Positions 9,289 through 19,654 of a DNA stretch of 64,000 bases are shown in pieces. Numbering within the stretch: the first letter of the stretch is position 1; each line of letters begins with the position of its first letter. The stretch is from Achromobacter insolitus (GTDB lineage Bacteria; Pseudomonadota; Gammaproteobacteria; Burkholderiales; Burkholderiaceae_B), in NCBI RefSeq assembly GCF_002209555.1, contig NZ_NJIF01000001.1, positions 1,054,001 through 1,118,000 of the forward strand. Reading direction: 5' to 3'. Below the pieces are notes generated by a model that saw only the letters and a list, made by a program, of their open reading frames with translations, did not search any database and was not told the origin of the DNA. The position numbers and the translations under genes were made by a program.

Positions 9289-9698
9289 TGAACCTGCCGG
9301 ATGCGGCGCCGGATATCGGACGGGCGCCGGTATTGCGAATTGCGGACCAGGCAAAGACGCATTGCCTACGATGCCTGCACATCCTAAACGTGCCAACCGT
9401 CCGAACCACCGACGATCTGTGGCGAAACGGTGAAAAACAGTAAAGCGGGGCGGAACGTCAAGGGCCGCGCGATTGTTCCGTTGCATGAACGATACAACGC
9501 TTTGTCCGACGCGCCTGCAATCGCCTGCCCGCAGATGCGGCGAACGTGCCGCCATCTTGCGCCATAAGTATGCGAGTTCGCCCCTAGATGGCGCCTATCC
9601 TGCGATTGGCGCCAATCTGGCTTTGCGGCACTGCAAAACAGCATCGCCTCGACATAGCGCGACGATATGGCCAGAATGAACGCAGTTACGCCGTATCC
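9289..9698. other. 410-bp divergent intergenic region, no gene seen
   Basis: This stretch separates leftward macA from the rightward MFS gene and should hold both promoters. I find no convincing coding frame. An in-frame ATG at 9588 would extend the MFS protein by 37 residues that do not look like a transporter N-terminus. The only notable sequence is the palindrome at 9605-9616. Confidence 0.5.
9605..9616. promoter_or_regulatory. 12-bp palindrome, possible operator of the MFS gene
   Basis: ATTGGCGCCAAT is a perfect palindrome about 80 bp upstream of the likely MFS start. A related GGCGCC core lies 16 bp to the left (9590-9595). A dimeric repressor site is plausible, but no regulator gene is adjacent and short palindromes arise by chance in GC-rich DNA. 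Confidence 0.25.
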
Positions 9699-10907
9699 GT
9701 GTCCACTTCTCATAGATCCCCCTCTTCGTCACCCAGTTCCCCGGAATTTTCCGGGGCGGTGCTTTTGTGCCTGCTGGCCATGATGAACCACGTGGCGCTG
9801 ACAGGGGGACGGATCACGGTATCGCTCACTGCGCTGCAAATGGGCCTGTCCACCTTCAAGGTGGGCACGCTGGTCGCGGTGTTCGCGGTGCTGCCCATGC
9901 TGTTTTCAGTGCGCGCCGGGCGGTGGGTCGACCGTGTCGGCATCGTGCGTCCGCTGGTCATCGGCACGACGCTGGTAGCCCTGGGCACCGCGCTACCCTT
10001 TATTTCGCAGACACAGCTGGCCCTGCTGATTGCGTCCTGTTGCATCGGCATCGGCTTCATGTTGCACCAGGTTGCCACGCAAGACCTGCTCGGCCATGCC
10101 GAACCGGCGCAGCGGCTGCGCAATTTCTCTTTCATGTCGCTGGCGCTCGCGGGGTCCGGATTCTCGGGTCCGCTGATCGCCGGCCTGGCTATCGACCACC
10201 TGGGCACCCGCCTGGCGTTCGGCCTGCTGACCCTGGGCCCCCTGCTGTCGGCCGGCGGGCTTTATGCGTTGCGTCACCAATTGAAGGCCGTGGATTCGCA
10301 GCTGTCCGGCAAAAAAGAGGCCGAAAAGCGCCGCGTTGCCGAACTGCTGGCGGTACCGGCATTGCGCCGCATCCTCATGGTCAACACCATTTTGTCCGGC
10401 GCCTGGGACACCCACCTGTTCGTCGTGCCTATTTTTGGGGTGGCCATCGGCCTGTCCGCCACCACGATCGGCGTCATTCTTGCTTCCTTCGCGGCGGCAA
10501 CTTTCGTGATTCGACTGATATTGCCCTTTATCCAGCGCCGCGTGCGGTCTTGGACGCTGGTGCGCGTGGCCATGGCGACGGCGGCCATCGATTTCATGTT
10601 TTATCCGCTGTTCACCGACGTTACCGTCCTGATCGTGCTGTCTTTCATCCTCGGACTGGCGCTGGGTTGCTGCCAGCCGAGCATGCTCTCCCTGCTGCAC
10701 CAGCATTCTCCCCCGGGCCGCGCCGCCGAAGCCGTAGGCCTGCGAATGGCCCTGATCAATGGCTCGCAGGTTTCCCTGCCGTTGACCTTCGGCGCGCTCG
10801 GTGCGGTAATTGGCGTAGCTCCCCTCTTCTGGGCCTATTCCGTCGCTCTGATGGCCGGAGGCTGGGCCAATCGCAACCCCCCGATCGAATCTGACCGGAA
10901 ACCGTAG
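9699..10907 (+). CDS. MFS transporter
   Basis: A major facilitator superfamily permease of about 400 aa with some twelve hydrophobic segments. The motif A-like loop after TM2 reads GRWVDRVGIVRPL, and a charged cytoplasmic loop (SGKKEAEKRRVAELL) splits the two six-helix halves. The start is uncertain. An ATG at 9588 is in frame, but I prefer the GTG at 9699 because the predicted first helix begins shortly afterwards and the upstream part looks regulatory. Substrate unknown; drug or metabolite efflux is the usual guess for such proteins. chaC follows after 2 bp and may be co-transcribed. Confidence 0.85.
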   Translation: MSTSHRSPSSSPSSPEFSGAVLLCLLAMMNHVALTGGRITVSLTALQMGLSTFKVGTLVAVFAVLPMLFSVRAGRWVDRVGIVRPLVIGTTLVALGTALPFISQTQLALLIASCCIGIGFMLHQVATQDLLGHAEPAQRLRNFSFMSLALAGSGFSGPLIAGLAIDHLGTRLAFGLLTLGPLLSAGGLYALRHQLKAVDSQLSGKKEAEKRRVAELLAVPALRRILMVNTILSGAWDTHLFVVPIFGVAIGLSATTIGVILASFAAATFVIRLILPFIQRRVRSWTLVRVAMATAAIDFMFYPLFTDVTVLIVLSFILGLALGCCQPSMLSLLHQHSPPGRAAEAVGLRMALINGSQVSLPLTFGALGAVIGVAPLFWAYSVALMAGGWANRNPPIESDRKP

Positions 10908-10909
10908 CC

Positions 10910-11572
10910 GTGAACATGCAGTCCTCTCCTCCCGCCGCCGGCAACTCCGGCGCCAGCCTGCCCTTTCGTCTCTGGACTCCGCAAGAGCGGCAGGAATCGC
11001 TGGACGAGGCCCTGCGCCACTGGCAATCGGGCGAAGACGTATGGGTATACGGGTATGGATCGCTGATCTGGCGTCCCGATTTCGACTTCGTGGAGCGCCG
11101 GCTGGCGACCCTGCGCGGACATCACCGGGCGCTGTGCCTGTGGTCGCGGGTCAACCGCGGCACTCCGGAATGCCCGGGGCTGGTGTTCGGGCTGGACCGG
11201 GGCGGCTCCTGCCGCGGCGTGGTCTACCGCCTGGCGGGCGACCAGGTGCCCACCTACTTCCCTGCGCTTTGGGAACGCGAAATGTCCACCGGCGCCTATC
11301 TGCCCCGCTGGATCAACTGCTCGACCGACACGGGCACCGTCCGGGCGCTGGTCTTCATCATGAACCGAGACAACCCCGCCTATATCCGCGCCCTGCCGGA
11401 ACCTGAGCTGCTGGCCATCGTGCGCCGCGCCGCCGGACGCTACGGTCCTTGCACCGAATACGTGATGCAGACGGCCCAGGCGCTGCGCGCCGCCGGCATT
11501 CATGACGCCCGCCTGGACGCCATCGCCCGCCGGCTGGAACTGGATGCGCAGACGCTGCCCGAAAGCCCATAA
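10910..11572 (+). CDS. chaC: Gamma-glutamylcyclotransferase, ChaC family
   Basis: A 220-residue cytosolic enzyme expected to split glutathione to 5-oxoproline and Cys-Gly. The substrate-binding motif YGSLIW starts at residue 49, and the acidic residue in WEREMSTGAY (about Glu124) corresponds to the family catalytic glutamate. CLWSRVNRGTPECPGLVFGL is characteristic of ChaC. The start is GTG 10910 or ATG 10916, directly after the MFS stop. The window also encodes a gamma-glutamyltransferase (21787-23544), so two separate glutathione-degrading routes lie within 13 kb, though they are not linked in an operon. Confidence 0.9.
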   Translation: MNMQSSPPAAGNSGASLPFRLWTPQERQESLDEALRHWQSGEDVWVYGYGSLIWRPDFDFVERRLATLRGHHRALCLWSRVNRGTPECPGLVFGLDRGGSCRGVVYRLAGDQVPTYFPALWEREMSTGAYLPRWINCSTDTGTVRALVFIMNRDNPAYIRALPEPELLAIVRRAAGRYGPCTEYVMQTAQALRAAGIHDARLDAIARRLELDAQTLPESP

Positions 11573-11677
11573 GGCGCGCGTCCGGGAAATCTTGCCTGCG
11601 ACCTGAGCGGGGTCAATAAGGAGGCTGCCGTCCAGGCGGTATAAACTCCTTGTTATCAACGCTGAACTCTACGCCCC

Positions 11678-12307
11678 ATGTCCGTCTCAGATCTGCGTCA
11701 AAGCTACGACAAGAACGTGTTGCTCGAAGGCCAGGCCTCGGCATCCCCGTTCGAGCAATTCACCCGCTGGTTCGACGAGGCCCTGGCCGCCAAGGTCCCC
11801 GAACCCAACGCCATGACCCTGGCCACGGTGGACGCCAGCGGCCAGCCCAGCGCGCGCATCGTCCTGATCAAGGGCTTTGACGAGCGCGGGTTCACGTTCT
11901 TCACCAACTACGAATCCCGCAAGGGCCTGGACCTGCAGGCCGAGCCGCGCGCCAGTCTGCTGTTCTTCTGGCAGCCGCTGGAGCGCCAGGTTCGGATCGA
12001 AGGCGTGGTCGAAAAGGTGCCGGCCGACGAATCGGACGCCTACTATCACAGCCGGCCCGCCGGTTCGCGCATCGGCGCCTGGGCCTCACGCCAGAGCCAG
12101 CCCATCACCCGTGAAGAGCTGGAAGCCCGCGAACAGGAATTCCGCGAGCGCTTCGGCGAACAGCCGCCGCGCCCGCCGCACTGGGGCGGCTACCGCCTGA
12201 AGCCCACCGCCTTCGAATTCTGGCAAGGCAGGCCCTCGCGCCTGCACGACCGCCTGCGCTATGTTGCGGACGGCCAGGCCTGGAAGATCGAACGCCTGTC
12301 GCCCTGA
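11678..12307 (+). CDS. pdxH: Pyridoxamine 5'-phosphate oxidase
   Basis: An FMN-dependent oxidase of 209 aa, the last step of vitamin B6 salvage and synthesis. It converts pyridoxine or pyridoxamine 5'-phosphate to pyridoxal 5'-phosphate. Family signatures include [24 protein letters not shown], the SRIGAWAS region, and the C-terminal [15 protein letters not shown], which holds substrate-contacting residues. Length is typical. It stands alone, with about 105 bp to chaC and 39 bp to the flavin reductase gene. The product uses FMN, as may the next gene's. Confidence 0.95.
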   Translation: MSVSDLRQSYDKNVLLEGQASASPFEQFTRWFDEALAAKVPEPNAMTLATVDASGQPSARIVLIKGFDERGFTFFTNYESRKGLDLQAEPRASLLFFWQPLERQVRIEGVVEKVPADESDAYYHSRPAGSRIGAWASRQSQPITREELEAREQEFRERFGEQPPRPPHWGGYRLKPTAFEFWQGRPSRLHDRLRYVADGQAWKIERLSP

Positions 12308-12346
12308 TGCCGGGCGCCGCGCGCGCCCGCCCCAATTAACAATTGC

Positions 12347-13977
<1,631 letters not shown>

Positions 13978-14059
13978 CCCCAACGCCACGCACGCTGCGC
14001 TTGCTTGCTGCCCCCGGGCTGCCCCTCCCTACTCTGTTTTTTCTCCTGTCCCCTGAACC

Positions 14060-14914
14060 ATGCAACACAACGACTACATCCTGACCCTGTCCTGCCCCGA
14101 CCGCACGGGCATCGTTTACCGCGTCAGCGGTTTGTTGTTCGAATTGGGTTGCAACATCCTGGACTCGCAGCAGTTCGGCGACGAAGAGACGGGTCGTTTC
14201 TTCCTGCGTGTGCACTTCGATGCGCCCGCCGGCGTTTCCGCCAGCGACCTGCGGTCTCGCCTGGACGGCATGTCCGCGGAGTACGGCATGGAGTTGAAGC
14301 TGCATGACGCCCGCCGCAAGGAGCGCCTGCTGATCATGGTCAGCAAGCAGGGGCACTGCCTGAACGATCTGCTGTTCCGCGTGCACAGCGGCCATCTGCA
14401 CGCCGAAGTGGCCGCGATCGTCTCGAATCACAACGACTATGCCAGCCTGGCGGCGTCCTACGGCATCCCGTTCCATCACCTGCCGGTCACCGCCGACACC
14501 AAGGCGGCGCAGGAGAAGCAGGTGCTGGCCCTGGTCGAGCAGGAAGGCATCGATCTGGTGGTGCTGGCCCGCTACATGCAGATTTTGTCGGAAGACATGT
14601 GCCGCGCGCTGAATGGCCGTGCCATCAATATCCATCACAGCTTCCTGCCCAGCTTCAAGGGCGCGCGCCCGTACCACCAGGCGCATGCCCGCGGCGTCAA
14701 GATCATCGGCGCCACCGCCCACTACGTGACCTCGGACCTGGACGAGGGTCCCATCATCGACCAGGACATCGAACGCGTGGACCATACAATGACTGCGCAG
14801 GATCTGACCCAGGTCGGTAGCGACATCGAGTCCCTGGTGCTGTCGCGCGCAGTGCGCAGCCACGTGGAGCACCGTATCCTGCTGAACCGCAACAAGACCG
14901 TCGTCTTCCGCTAG
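14060..14914 (+). CDS. purU: Formyltetrahydrofolate deformylase
   Basis: A 284-aa enzyme that hydrolyses 10-formyl-THF to formate and THF, balancing one-carbon pools and feeding formate to PurT-type purine synthesis. An N-terminal ACT domain (about 8-85, SCPDRTGIVYRVSGLL) senses methionine or glycine in E. coli. The C-terminal formyltransferase-like domain carries the catalytic triad Asn190, His192 and Asp228 (NIHHSFLPSF, SDLDEGPI). Length is typical. It ends at a strong hairpin shared with the convergent SulP gene. Confidence 0.95.
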   Translation: MQHNDYILTLSCPDRTGIVYRVSGLLFELGCNILDSQQFGDEETGRFFLRVHFDAPAGVSASDLRSRLDGMSAEYGMELKLHDARRKERLLIMVSKQGHCLNDLLFRVHSGHLHAEVAAIVSNHNDYASLAASYGIPFHHLPVTADTKAAQEKQVLALVEQEGIDLVVLARYMQILSEDMCRALNGRAINIHHSFLPSFKGARPYHQAHARGVKIIGATAHYVTSDLDEGPIIDQDIERVDHTMTAQDLTQVGSDIESLVLSRAVRSHVEHRILLNRNKTVVFR

Positions 14915-14919
14915 GAAAA

Positions 14920-14939
14920 GGCGGCCCGCGCGGGCCGCC
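14920..14939. terminator. Bidirectional hairpin between purU and the SulP gene
   Basis: A perfect 20-bp palindrome, GGCGGCCCG and its complement around a CG centre. It begins six bases after the purU stop, is preceded by AAAA (a U-run for the leftward transcript) and is followed by CTCTTCC. It suits a shared terminator for two converging genes. Confidence 0.7.
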
Positions 14940-14953
14940 CTCTTCCGCGCACG

Positions 14954-16627
14954 CTAGGCGTTTCCGTCCGTTTGCGCCAAAGCCAGCGCGGCAACCGTGG
15001 CGCTCGCCACATCGGGCTGCAGCTGGGCCTGCAAGCGCCTGTACAGGCCGATGCGGCGCACGATATCCAGCGGCTGCCCCATCAGGCCGGAGACGATGAG
15101 CGCCACCCGCCTCTTCTCGCACGCCTTGCTCAGCGCTTCAAGCGCCTCGGCGCCAGTCGAGTCCACGTAGATCACATTCTTCAGGTCCAGCACCAGCGCG
15201 CGCGCGGGCAGGCGGTCTTCCAGCGATTCCACCAGCTTGGTGGCGCCGAAGAAGACGGTGCCGTACAGGCGCCAGACCGCGACGTTGCGCTCCTGCCCGG
15301 CCAGCAGAGGCTGGTCGGCGGCCGTGATGCGTTCCGCGCGCGACAGGCTGGAAATACGGTAGATAAAGGTCAGGCAGGCAGCGAAGATGCCGAATTCCAC
15401 CGCGACCGTCAGATCGAAAATCACCGTCAGCAGGAATACGGACACCAGCGTGACCCGATAGGGCAGCCGGTAGGTCTTGAGCCGCGAGAACTCGCGCCAC
15501 TCGCCCATGTTCCAGGCCACGAACACCAGAATGGCCGCCAGCGTAGCCAAGGGAATCGAGGCCGCCAGCGGCGCGGCCGCCAGCATCACCAAGAGCAGCA
15601 CCAGCGCATGCACCATGCCCGCCACGGGGCTGGTGGCGCCGCTTTTCACATTGGTCACCGTGCGCGCGATAGTGCCCGTGGCCGGCATGCCGCCGAAAAA
15701 TGGCGTGACGAAGTTGGCGACGCCTTGCGCCATCAGCTCCTGATTGGGGTCGTGCCGGTCGCCAATCATGCCGTCGGCCACGCGCGCACACAGCAAGGAC
15801 TCGATCGCGCCCAGCGCTGCCAGCGTGACCGTGGGCATGAGCAGAAACCGGGCCGATTCCCAGCTGAACGCGGGCAGCGTAAAGTCCGGCAGCGCCGCAG
15901 GTATGCCGCCAAAGCGGGTGCCGATGGTTTCGACGGGCAGGCCGAACGCGGCTACCGCAGCCGTCGCCAGCACCAGTGCAACGATGGAGCCCGGCACCCG
16001 GGCGAGCCTGGCCGTCCGCTGGCCGCCCCGAGCCGGCAGCCAGCGCTGCCAGCCGACGATCACCGCGAGCGACACCAGCGCCACGCCGGCGGCCCAGGGA
16101 TTGAGGGTGGACAGGTGGCTGCCCAGCGCCCCCAGGATGCCGAAGAAATCTCCCGGCATCTTCGGAATTTCAAGTCCCAGGAAATCCTTCACCTGCGACA
16201 GCGCGATCAGCACCGCAATGCCATTGGTAAAGCCGATAATCACCGCCACCGGGATGAAGCGCACCAGCGTGCCCAGCCTGAGCAGCCCCATCACGAACAG
16301 CAGCACGCCTGACAGCGCCGTGGCGATGATCAGGTTGGCCACGCCGTACTGCTGCACGATGTCATAGACGATGACGATAAAGGCGCCTGCGGGCCCGCCA
16401 ATCTGTACCCGGCTGCCGCCAAGCAAGGCAATCAGGAAGCCCGCGATGATGGACGTGAACAGCCCCGCCTCGGGCTTGAGGCCCGACCCGATCGCAAACG
16501 CCATTGCCAGCGGCAGCGCGACCACCGCCACCGTGAGGCCGGCCCCCAGGTCCTGCAGGAAGCGGCCACGGTCGTAACCGCGCAACGCGTCGACAAGACG
16601 CGGATGAAACGAAAAGGGAATTTCCAC
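14954..16627 (-). CDS. SulP family inorganic anion transporter with STAS domain
   Basis: A 557-residue SLC26/SulP permease. The N-terminal membrane domain (about residues 20-410) has the conserved segments VALPLAMAFAIGSGLKPEAGLF and GGSRVQIGGPAGAFIVIVYDIV. A cytoplasmic STAS domain (about 430-545) includes VLDLKNVIYVDSTGAEAL. Family members carry sulfate, bicarbonate or dicarboxylates, and the sequence alone does not decide which. No carbonic anhydrase or sulfur gene is adjacent. The 250-bp gap to the next gene (16628-16877) shows no gene. Confidence 0.9.
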   Translation of the reverse strand: MEIPFSFHPRLVDALRGYDRGRFLQDLGAGLTVAVVALPLAMAFAIGSGLKPEAGLFTSIIAGFLIALLGGSRVQIGGPAGAFIVIVYDIVQQYGVANLIIATALSGVLLFVMGLLRLGTLVRFIPVAVIIGFTNGIAVLIALSQVKDFLGLEIPKMPGDFFGILGALGSHLSTLNPWAAGVALVSLAVIVGWQRWLPARGGQRTARLARVPGSIVALVLATAAVAAFGLPVETIGTRFGGIPAALPDFTLPAFSWESARFLLMPTVTLAALGAIESLLCARVADGMIGDRHDPNQELMAQGVANFVTPFFGGMPATGTIARTVTNVKSGATSPVAGMVHALVLLLVMLAAAPLAASIPLATLAAILVFVAWNMGEWREFSRLKTYRLPYRVTLVSVFLLTVIFDLTVAVEFGIFAACLTFIYRISSLSRAERITAADQPLLAGQERNVAVWRLYGTVFFGATKLVESLEDRLPARALVLDLKNVIYVDSTGAEALEALSKACEKRRVALIVSGLMGQPLDIVRRIGLYRRLQAQLQPDVASATVAALALAQTDGNA

Positions 16628-16877
16628 GAATGACTCCGGAGAAGTGGAACCGAAACACCCAGCCAGGGGTTCAGTACTTCGCCGGAGGGCCGCAATGGCG
16701 CAGCCTGGTGATGAAACGCCTGCGGCGCGTCAGCGGCAGGACAGGTCGGTAGGACATGGCAAAAACCCGGAATGCGCGTTCGTATGAGCGGTTCCCACCC
16801 AGGCCGGACATCATTGGCGGCTGGATACCGCTAACGATAAGCCTTCGGCCGGTTTCTGCCTACCCGCATTGCGCGCT

Positions 16878-17780
16878 TCACGGCGCCTTAGCGTTCTCCC
16901 AGTCATGCCGCGCCGCCATTTCCACCGCTTTTTCCTGCAACGGTGAGCGCGGCGCCTCGGGCCAGATCATCTGGCTGACCGACCGGGCCGCGTGCTCGAA
17001 GGCAATGAATCGCGTTCCCGCCAGGCCGCTGCGCGACAGGCAGGCGGGCACGATGGACACGCCCAGCCCCTGGGATACCAGCGACGCCACGCTCAGCCAA
17101 TGCCTGACCTCATGCCGGATCACCGGCATGAAGCCCGCCGACACGCACATGGACAGCACGGTTTCGTAGTAGCTGGGCGAGGCTGCCCGCGCAAAAAAGA
17201 CGAAATCATCGCCCGCCAGCTCTGCCAGCCGCAGGGACTCCCGGCCGGCCAGGGGATGCGCTTGCGGCAGGCACACCATGAAGGGCTCGGCCATCAGATC
17301 GCGCGCCAGCACGCCATTCGGCACCGGATTGGCGTGGATAAAGCCCAGATCCTGCTCGCCGCGCCGCACTGCCTCGATCTGGTCGTGCGAATTCAGCTCG
17401 GTCAGCACGTGTTCCACGTCCGGCAGCTCGGCGCGCATGGCGCTGAGCAGAGCGGGCAGGCCGCGGTACAGCATGGAGCCCACGAAGCCGATGCGCAGCC
17501 TGCCGCGCAGGCCCGCGTCCACGCGTTGCACCAGCGTGCGCACCTCCTCCGCCTGCCGCAACAGTGTCAGGGCCTCCCGATACAGCACCTGCCCCGCATC
17601 GGTCAGCTCCACATGGCGGCTGGTGCGCGTCAACAGGCGCGCGCCGACGTTGTCCTCCAGCTGCCGGATGGCATAACTGAGCGGCGGCTGCGAAATGTGA
17701 AGCCGCGTGGCGGCGCGGCTGAAATGGCGCTCTTCGGCCACGGCGATGAAATAGCGCAACAGGCGCGGATCCAGGTCCAT
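16878..17780 (-). CDS. LysR-type regulator of the acyl-CoA dehydrogenase module
   Basis: A 300-aa LysR protein. The helix-turn-helix region covers about residues 3-62 (DLDPRLLRYFIAVAEERHFSRAATRLHISQPPLSYAI), followed by the effector-binding domain with GRLRIGFVGSMLYRGLPALL. This RLHISQPPLS type is common among activators of aromatic and acid catabolism. It is divergent from the acyl-CoA dehydrogenase gene with a 126-bp gap containing a clear T-N11-A-like palindrome, so it probably regulates that gene and the Bug and CoA-transferase genes behind it. Confidence 0.9.
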   Translation of the reverse strand: MDLDPRLLRYFIAVAEERHFSRAATRLHISQPPLSYAIRQLEDNVGARLLTRTSRHVELTDAGQVLYREALTLLRQAEEVRTLVQRVDAGLRGRLRIGFVGSMLYRGLPALLSAMRAELPDVEHVLTELNSHDQIEAVRRGEQDLGFIHANPVPNGVLARDLMAEPFMVCLPQAHPLAGRESLRLAELAGDDFVFFARAASPSYYETVLSMCVSAGFMPVIRHEVRHWLSVASLVSQGLGVSIVPACLSRSGLAGTRFIAFEHAARSVSQMIWPEAPRSPLQEKAVEMAARHDWENAKAP

Positions 17781-17812
17781 CTGTCATCCTCGGCGGCTGT
17801 GATCCATATTTT

Positions 17813-17835
17813 TTTTGGATTGTTCTACACCAAAA
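17813..17835. promoter_or_regulatory. LysR operator-like palindrome, TTTTGG-N11-CCAAAA
   Basis: Perfect 6-bp arms TTTTGG (17813-17818) and CCAAAA (17830-17835) are separated by exactly 11 bases, the spacing of the classic LysR T-N11-A box. It sits about 33 bp upstream of the LysR start and 72 bp upstream of the dehydrogenase start, in an AT-rich patch that stands out from the GC-rich surroundings. Confidence 0.6.
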
Positions 17836-17906
17836 CAGTATTTGTATAGATTAATCCATGCAAGCACCATCACAGGCATCGTTCCCGTCTCCAGCAGGAT
17901 GCCGCC

Positions 17907-19607
17907 ATGGATACCCCCATCAAGACCGCGCCCCCCGCCGCCACGCCCGTCCCGGACTCCCGGGGACAGAACCTGTTCAGCGCGGACCCTTACGCCGAGG
18001 CCTTGAGCCGGCGCTATCTGCCCCCCGCGCTGCATGCCCATCTGCTGCCTCACCTGGAACGTCTGGGCGCGCTGGCCGGCGGCGTCATGGACGAACTGGC
18101 CGCCACGGCCGACAAGAATCCGCCAACGCTGTCCGTGCGCAGCCGCGCCGGCACCGACGAGTCGCGCATCGACAAGCACCCGGCCTATGTCGAACTGGAA
18201 CGCCTGGCCTATAGCGAATTCGGCCTGGCCGCGCTGTCGCACCGCGGCGGTGTGCTCGGCTGGCCCGAGCCCATGCCCGCCGCCGCCAAGTACGCGCTCA
18301 GCCACCTGTTCGTGCAGGCGGAGTTCGGCCTGTGCTGCCCGGTCAGCATGACCGACTCACTGGCACGCACTCTGCGCAAATTCGGCGACCCTGAACTCGT
18401 CGAACGGGTCTTGCCCGACGTCACCTCGCAAGATTTCGACACCCTGCGCCAGGGCGCCATGTTCATGACCGAACAGGGTGCGGGCTCGGACGTCAGCGCT
18501 ACCGAGGTCACCGCCACCGCGCAGGACGATGGCACCTGGCTCATCCACGGCGACAAGTGGTTCTGTTCCAATCCGGACGCCGGCTACGCCATGGTGCTGG
18601 CGCGCAGCGAGCCCCAGCCCGGCCTGAAAGGGGTGTCGCTCTTCCTGCTGCCGCGCGACCTTGCCGACGGCACCCACAACCACTACCGCATCCTGCGGCT
18701 TAAAGACAAACTGGGCACACGGTCGATGGCCAGCGGCGAAATCCGCCTGGAAGGCGCAGTGGCCTGGCTGGTGGGCGAGCGCGGCCGCGGCTTCAAGCAC
18801 ATGGCCGACATGATCAACAACTCGCGCCTGTCCAACGGCATGCGCGCCGCCGGCCTGATGCGCCGGGCAGTCACCGAAGCGGTCTACGTCTCGCAACACC
18901 GCCGCGCCTTCGGCAAACGCCTGATCGACATGCCGCTGATGCAGCGCCAGCTGGTCAAGATGACGGTGTGGGCGGAACAGGCCCGCAGCGTGATGTTCCA
19001 GACCGCGCGCGCCCTGGCCGGCGCGGACCAGGGCTCAACCGATCCGGCCCTGGCACGCATCCTCACGCCACTGATCAAGTTCCGCGCCTGCCGAGATGCC
19101 CGCAAAGTGACCGGCGACGCCATGGAGGTGCGCGGCGGCTGCGGCTACATCGAAGAATGGACCGAACCGCGGCTGGTGCGCGATGCCCACCTGGGCTCCA
19201 TCTGGGAAGGCACCAGCAATATCGTGGCGCTGGATGTATTGCGCGCCATCACCCGGGAAAACTCGCTGCCGGCGCTGCGCAGCCACATCGACGCGCTGCT
19301 GGCCGAAGGCGTTCCCTGCCCGTCCGCGCTGGCGGATATGCAGGCGCGCGCGCTGGAGCAGACCTACGCTTTCGCCGAACATGCCGCACAGGCGGACCGT
19401 CCGGAGCTGGCCCGCCAGGCGGCTTCGCTGCTGTACCACGCGGTGTCCATGGCCGCCCTGCGCTGGGAAGCCACCGAACCGGGGCTGGCCAGCCGCGCGT
19501 TGCTGGCCGATCAGGTATTGCAGCACCGGCTGAGCCCCCGCGATCCCTATTCCATCCCGGCCGACGAAAGCGCGGCATGCCGGGCCATCCTGCAATACGC
19601 GCTGTAA
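17907..19607 (+). CDS. Acyl-CoA dehydrogenase, AidB-like
   Basis: A 566-aa flavoprotein, longer than the usual ~390 aa because of extra N- and C-terminal regions as in AidB. Flavin and substrate motifs include MFMTEQGAGSDVSATE and WFCSNPDAGYAMVLAR. The C-terminal part reads YIEEWTEPRLVRDAHLGSIW then EGTSNIVALDVLRA, typical of the AidB clade and retaining the WEGT glutamate at the usual catalytic-base position. AidB proteins are tied to alkylation stress, but placement in front of a Bug receptor and a CoA-transferase suggests dehydrogenation of an imported acid's CoA ester. The true substrate is unknown. Confidence 0.88.
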   Translation: MDTPIKTAPPAATPVPDSRGQNLFSADPYAEALSRRYLPPALHAHLLPHLERLGALAGGVMDELAATADKNPPTLSVRSRAGTDESRIDKHPAYVELERLAYSEFGLAALSHRGGVLGWPEPMPAAAKYALSHLFVQAEFGLCCPVSMTDSLARTLRKFGDPELVERVLPDVTSQDFDTLRQGAMFMTEQGAGSDVSATEVTATAQDDGTWLIHGDKWFCSNPDAGYAMVLARSEPQPGLKGVSLFLLPRDLADGTHNHYRILRLKDKLGTRSMASGEIRLEGAVAWLVGERGRGFKHMADMINNSRLSNGMRAAGLMRRAVTEAVYVSQHRRAFGKRLIDMPLMQRQLVKMTVWAEQARSVMFQTARALAGADQGSTDPALARILTPLIKFRACRDARKVTGDAMEVRGGCGYIEEWTEPRLVRDAHLGSIWEGTSNIVALDVLRAITRENSLPALRSHIDALLAEGVPCPSALADMQARALEQTYAFAEHAAQADRPELARQAASLLYHAVSMAALRWEATEPGLASRALLADQVLQHRLSPRDPYSIPADESAACRAILQYAL

Positions 19608-19654
19608 AAGCCGACGCCGGCGGCACAGCCGGCGCGCAACCACTGGAGACAAGC

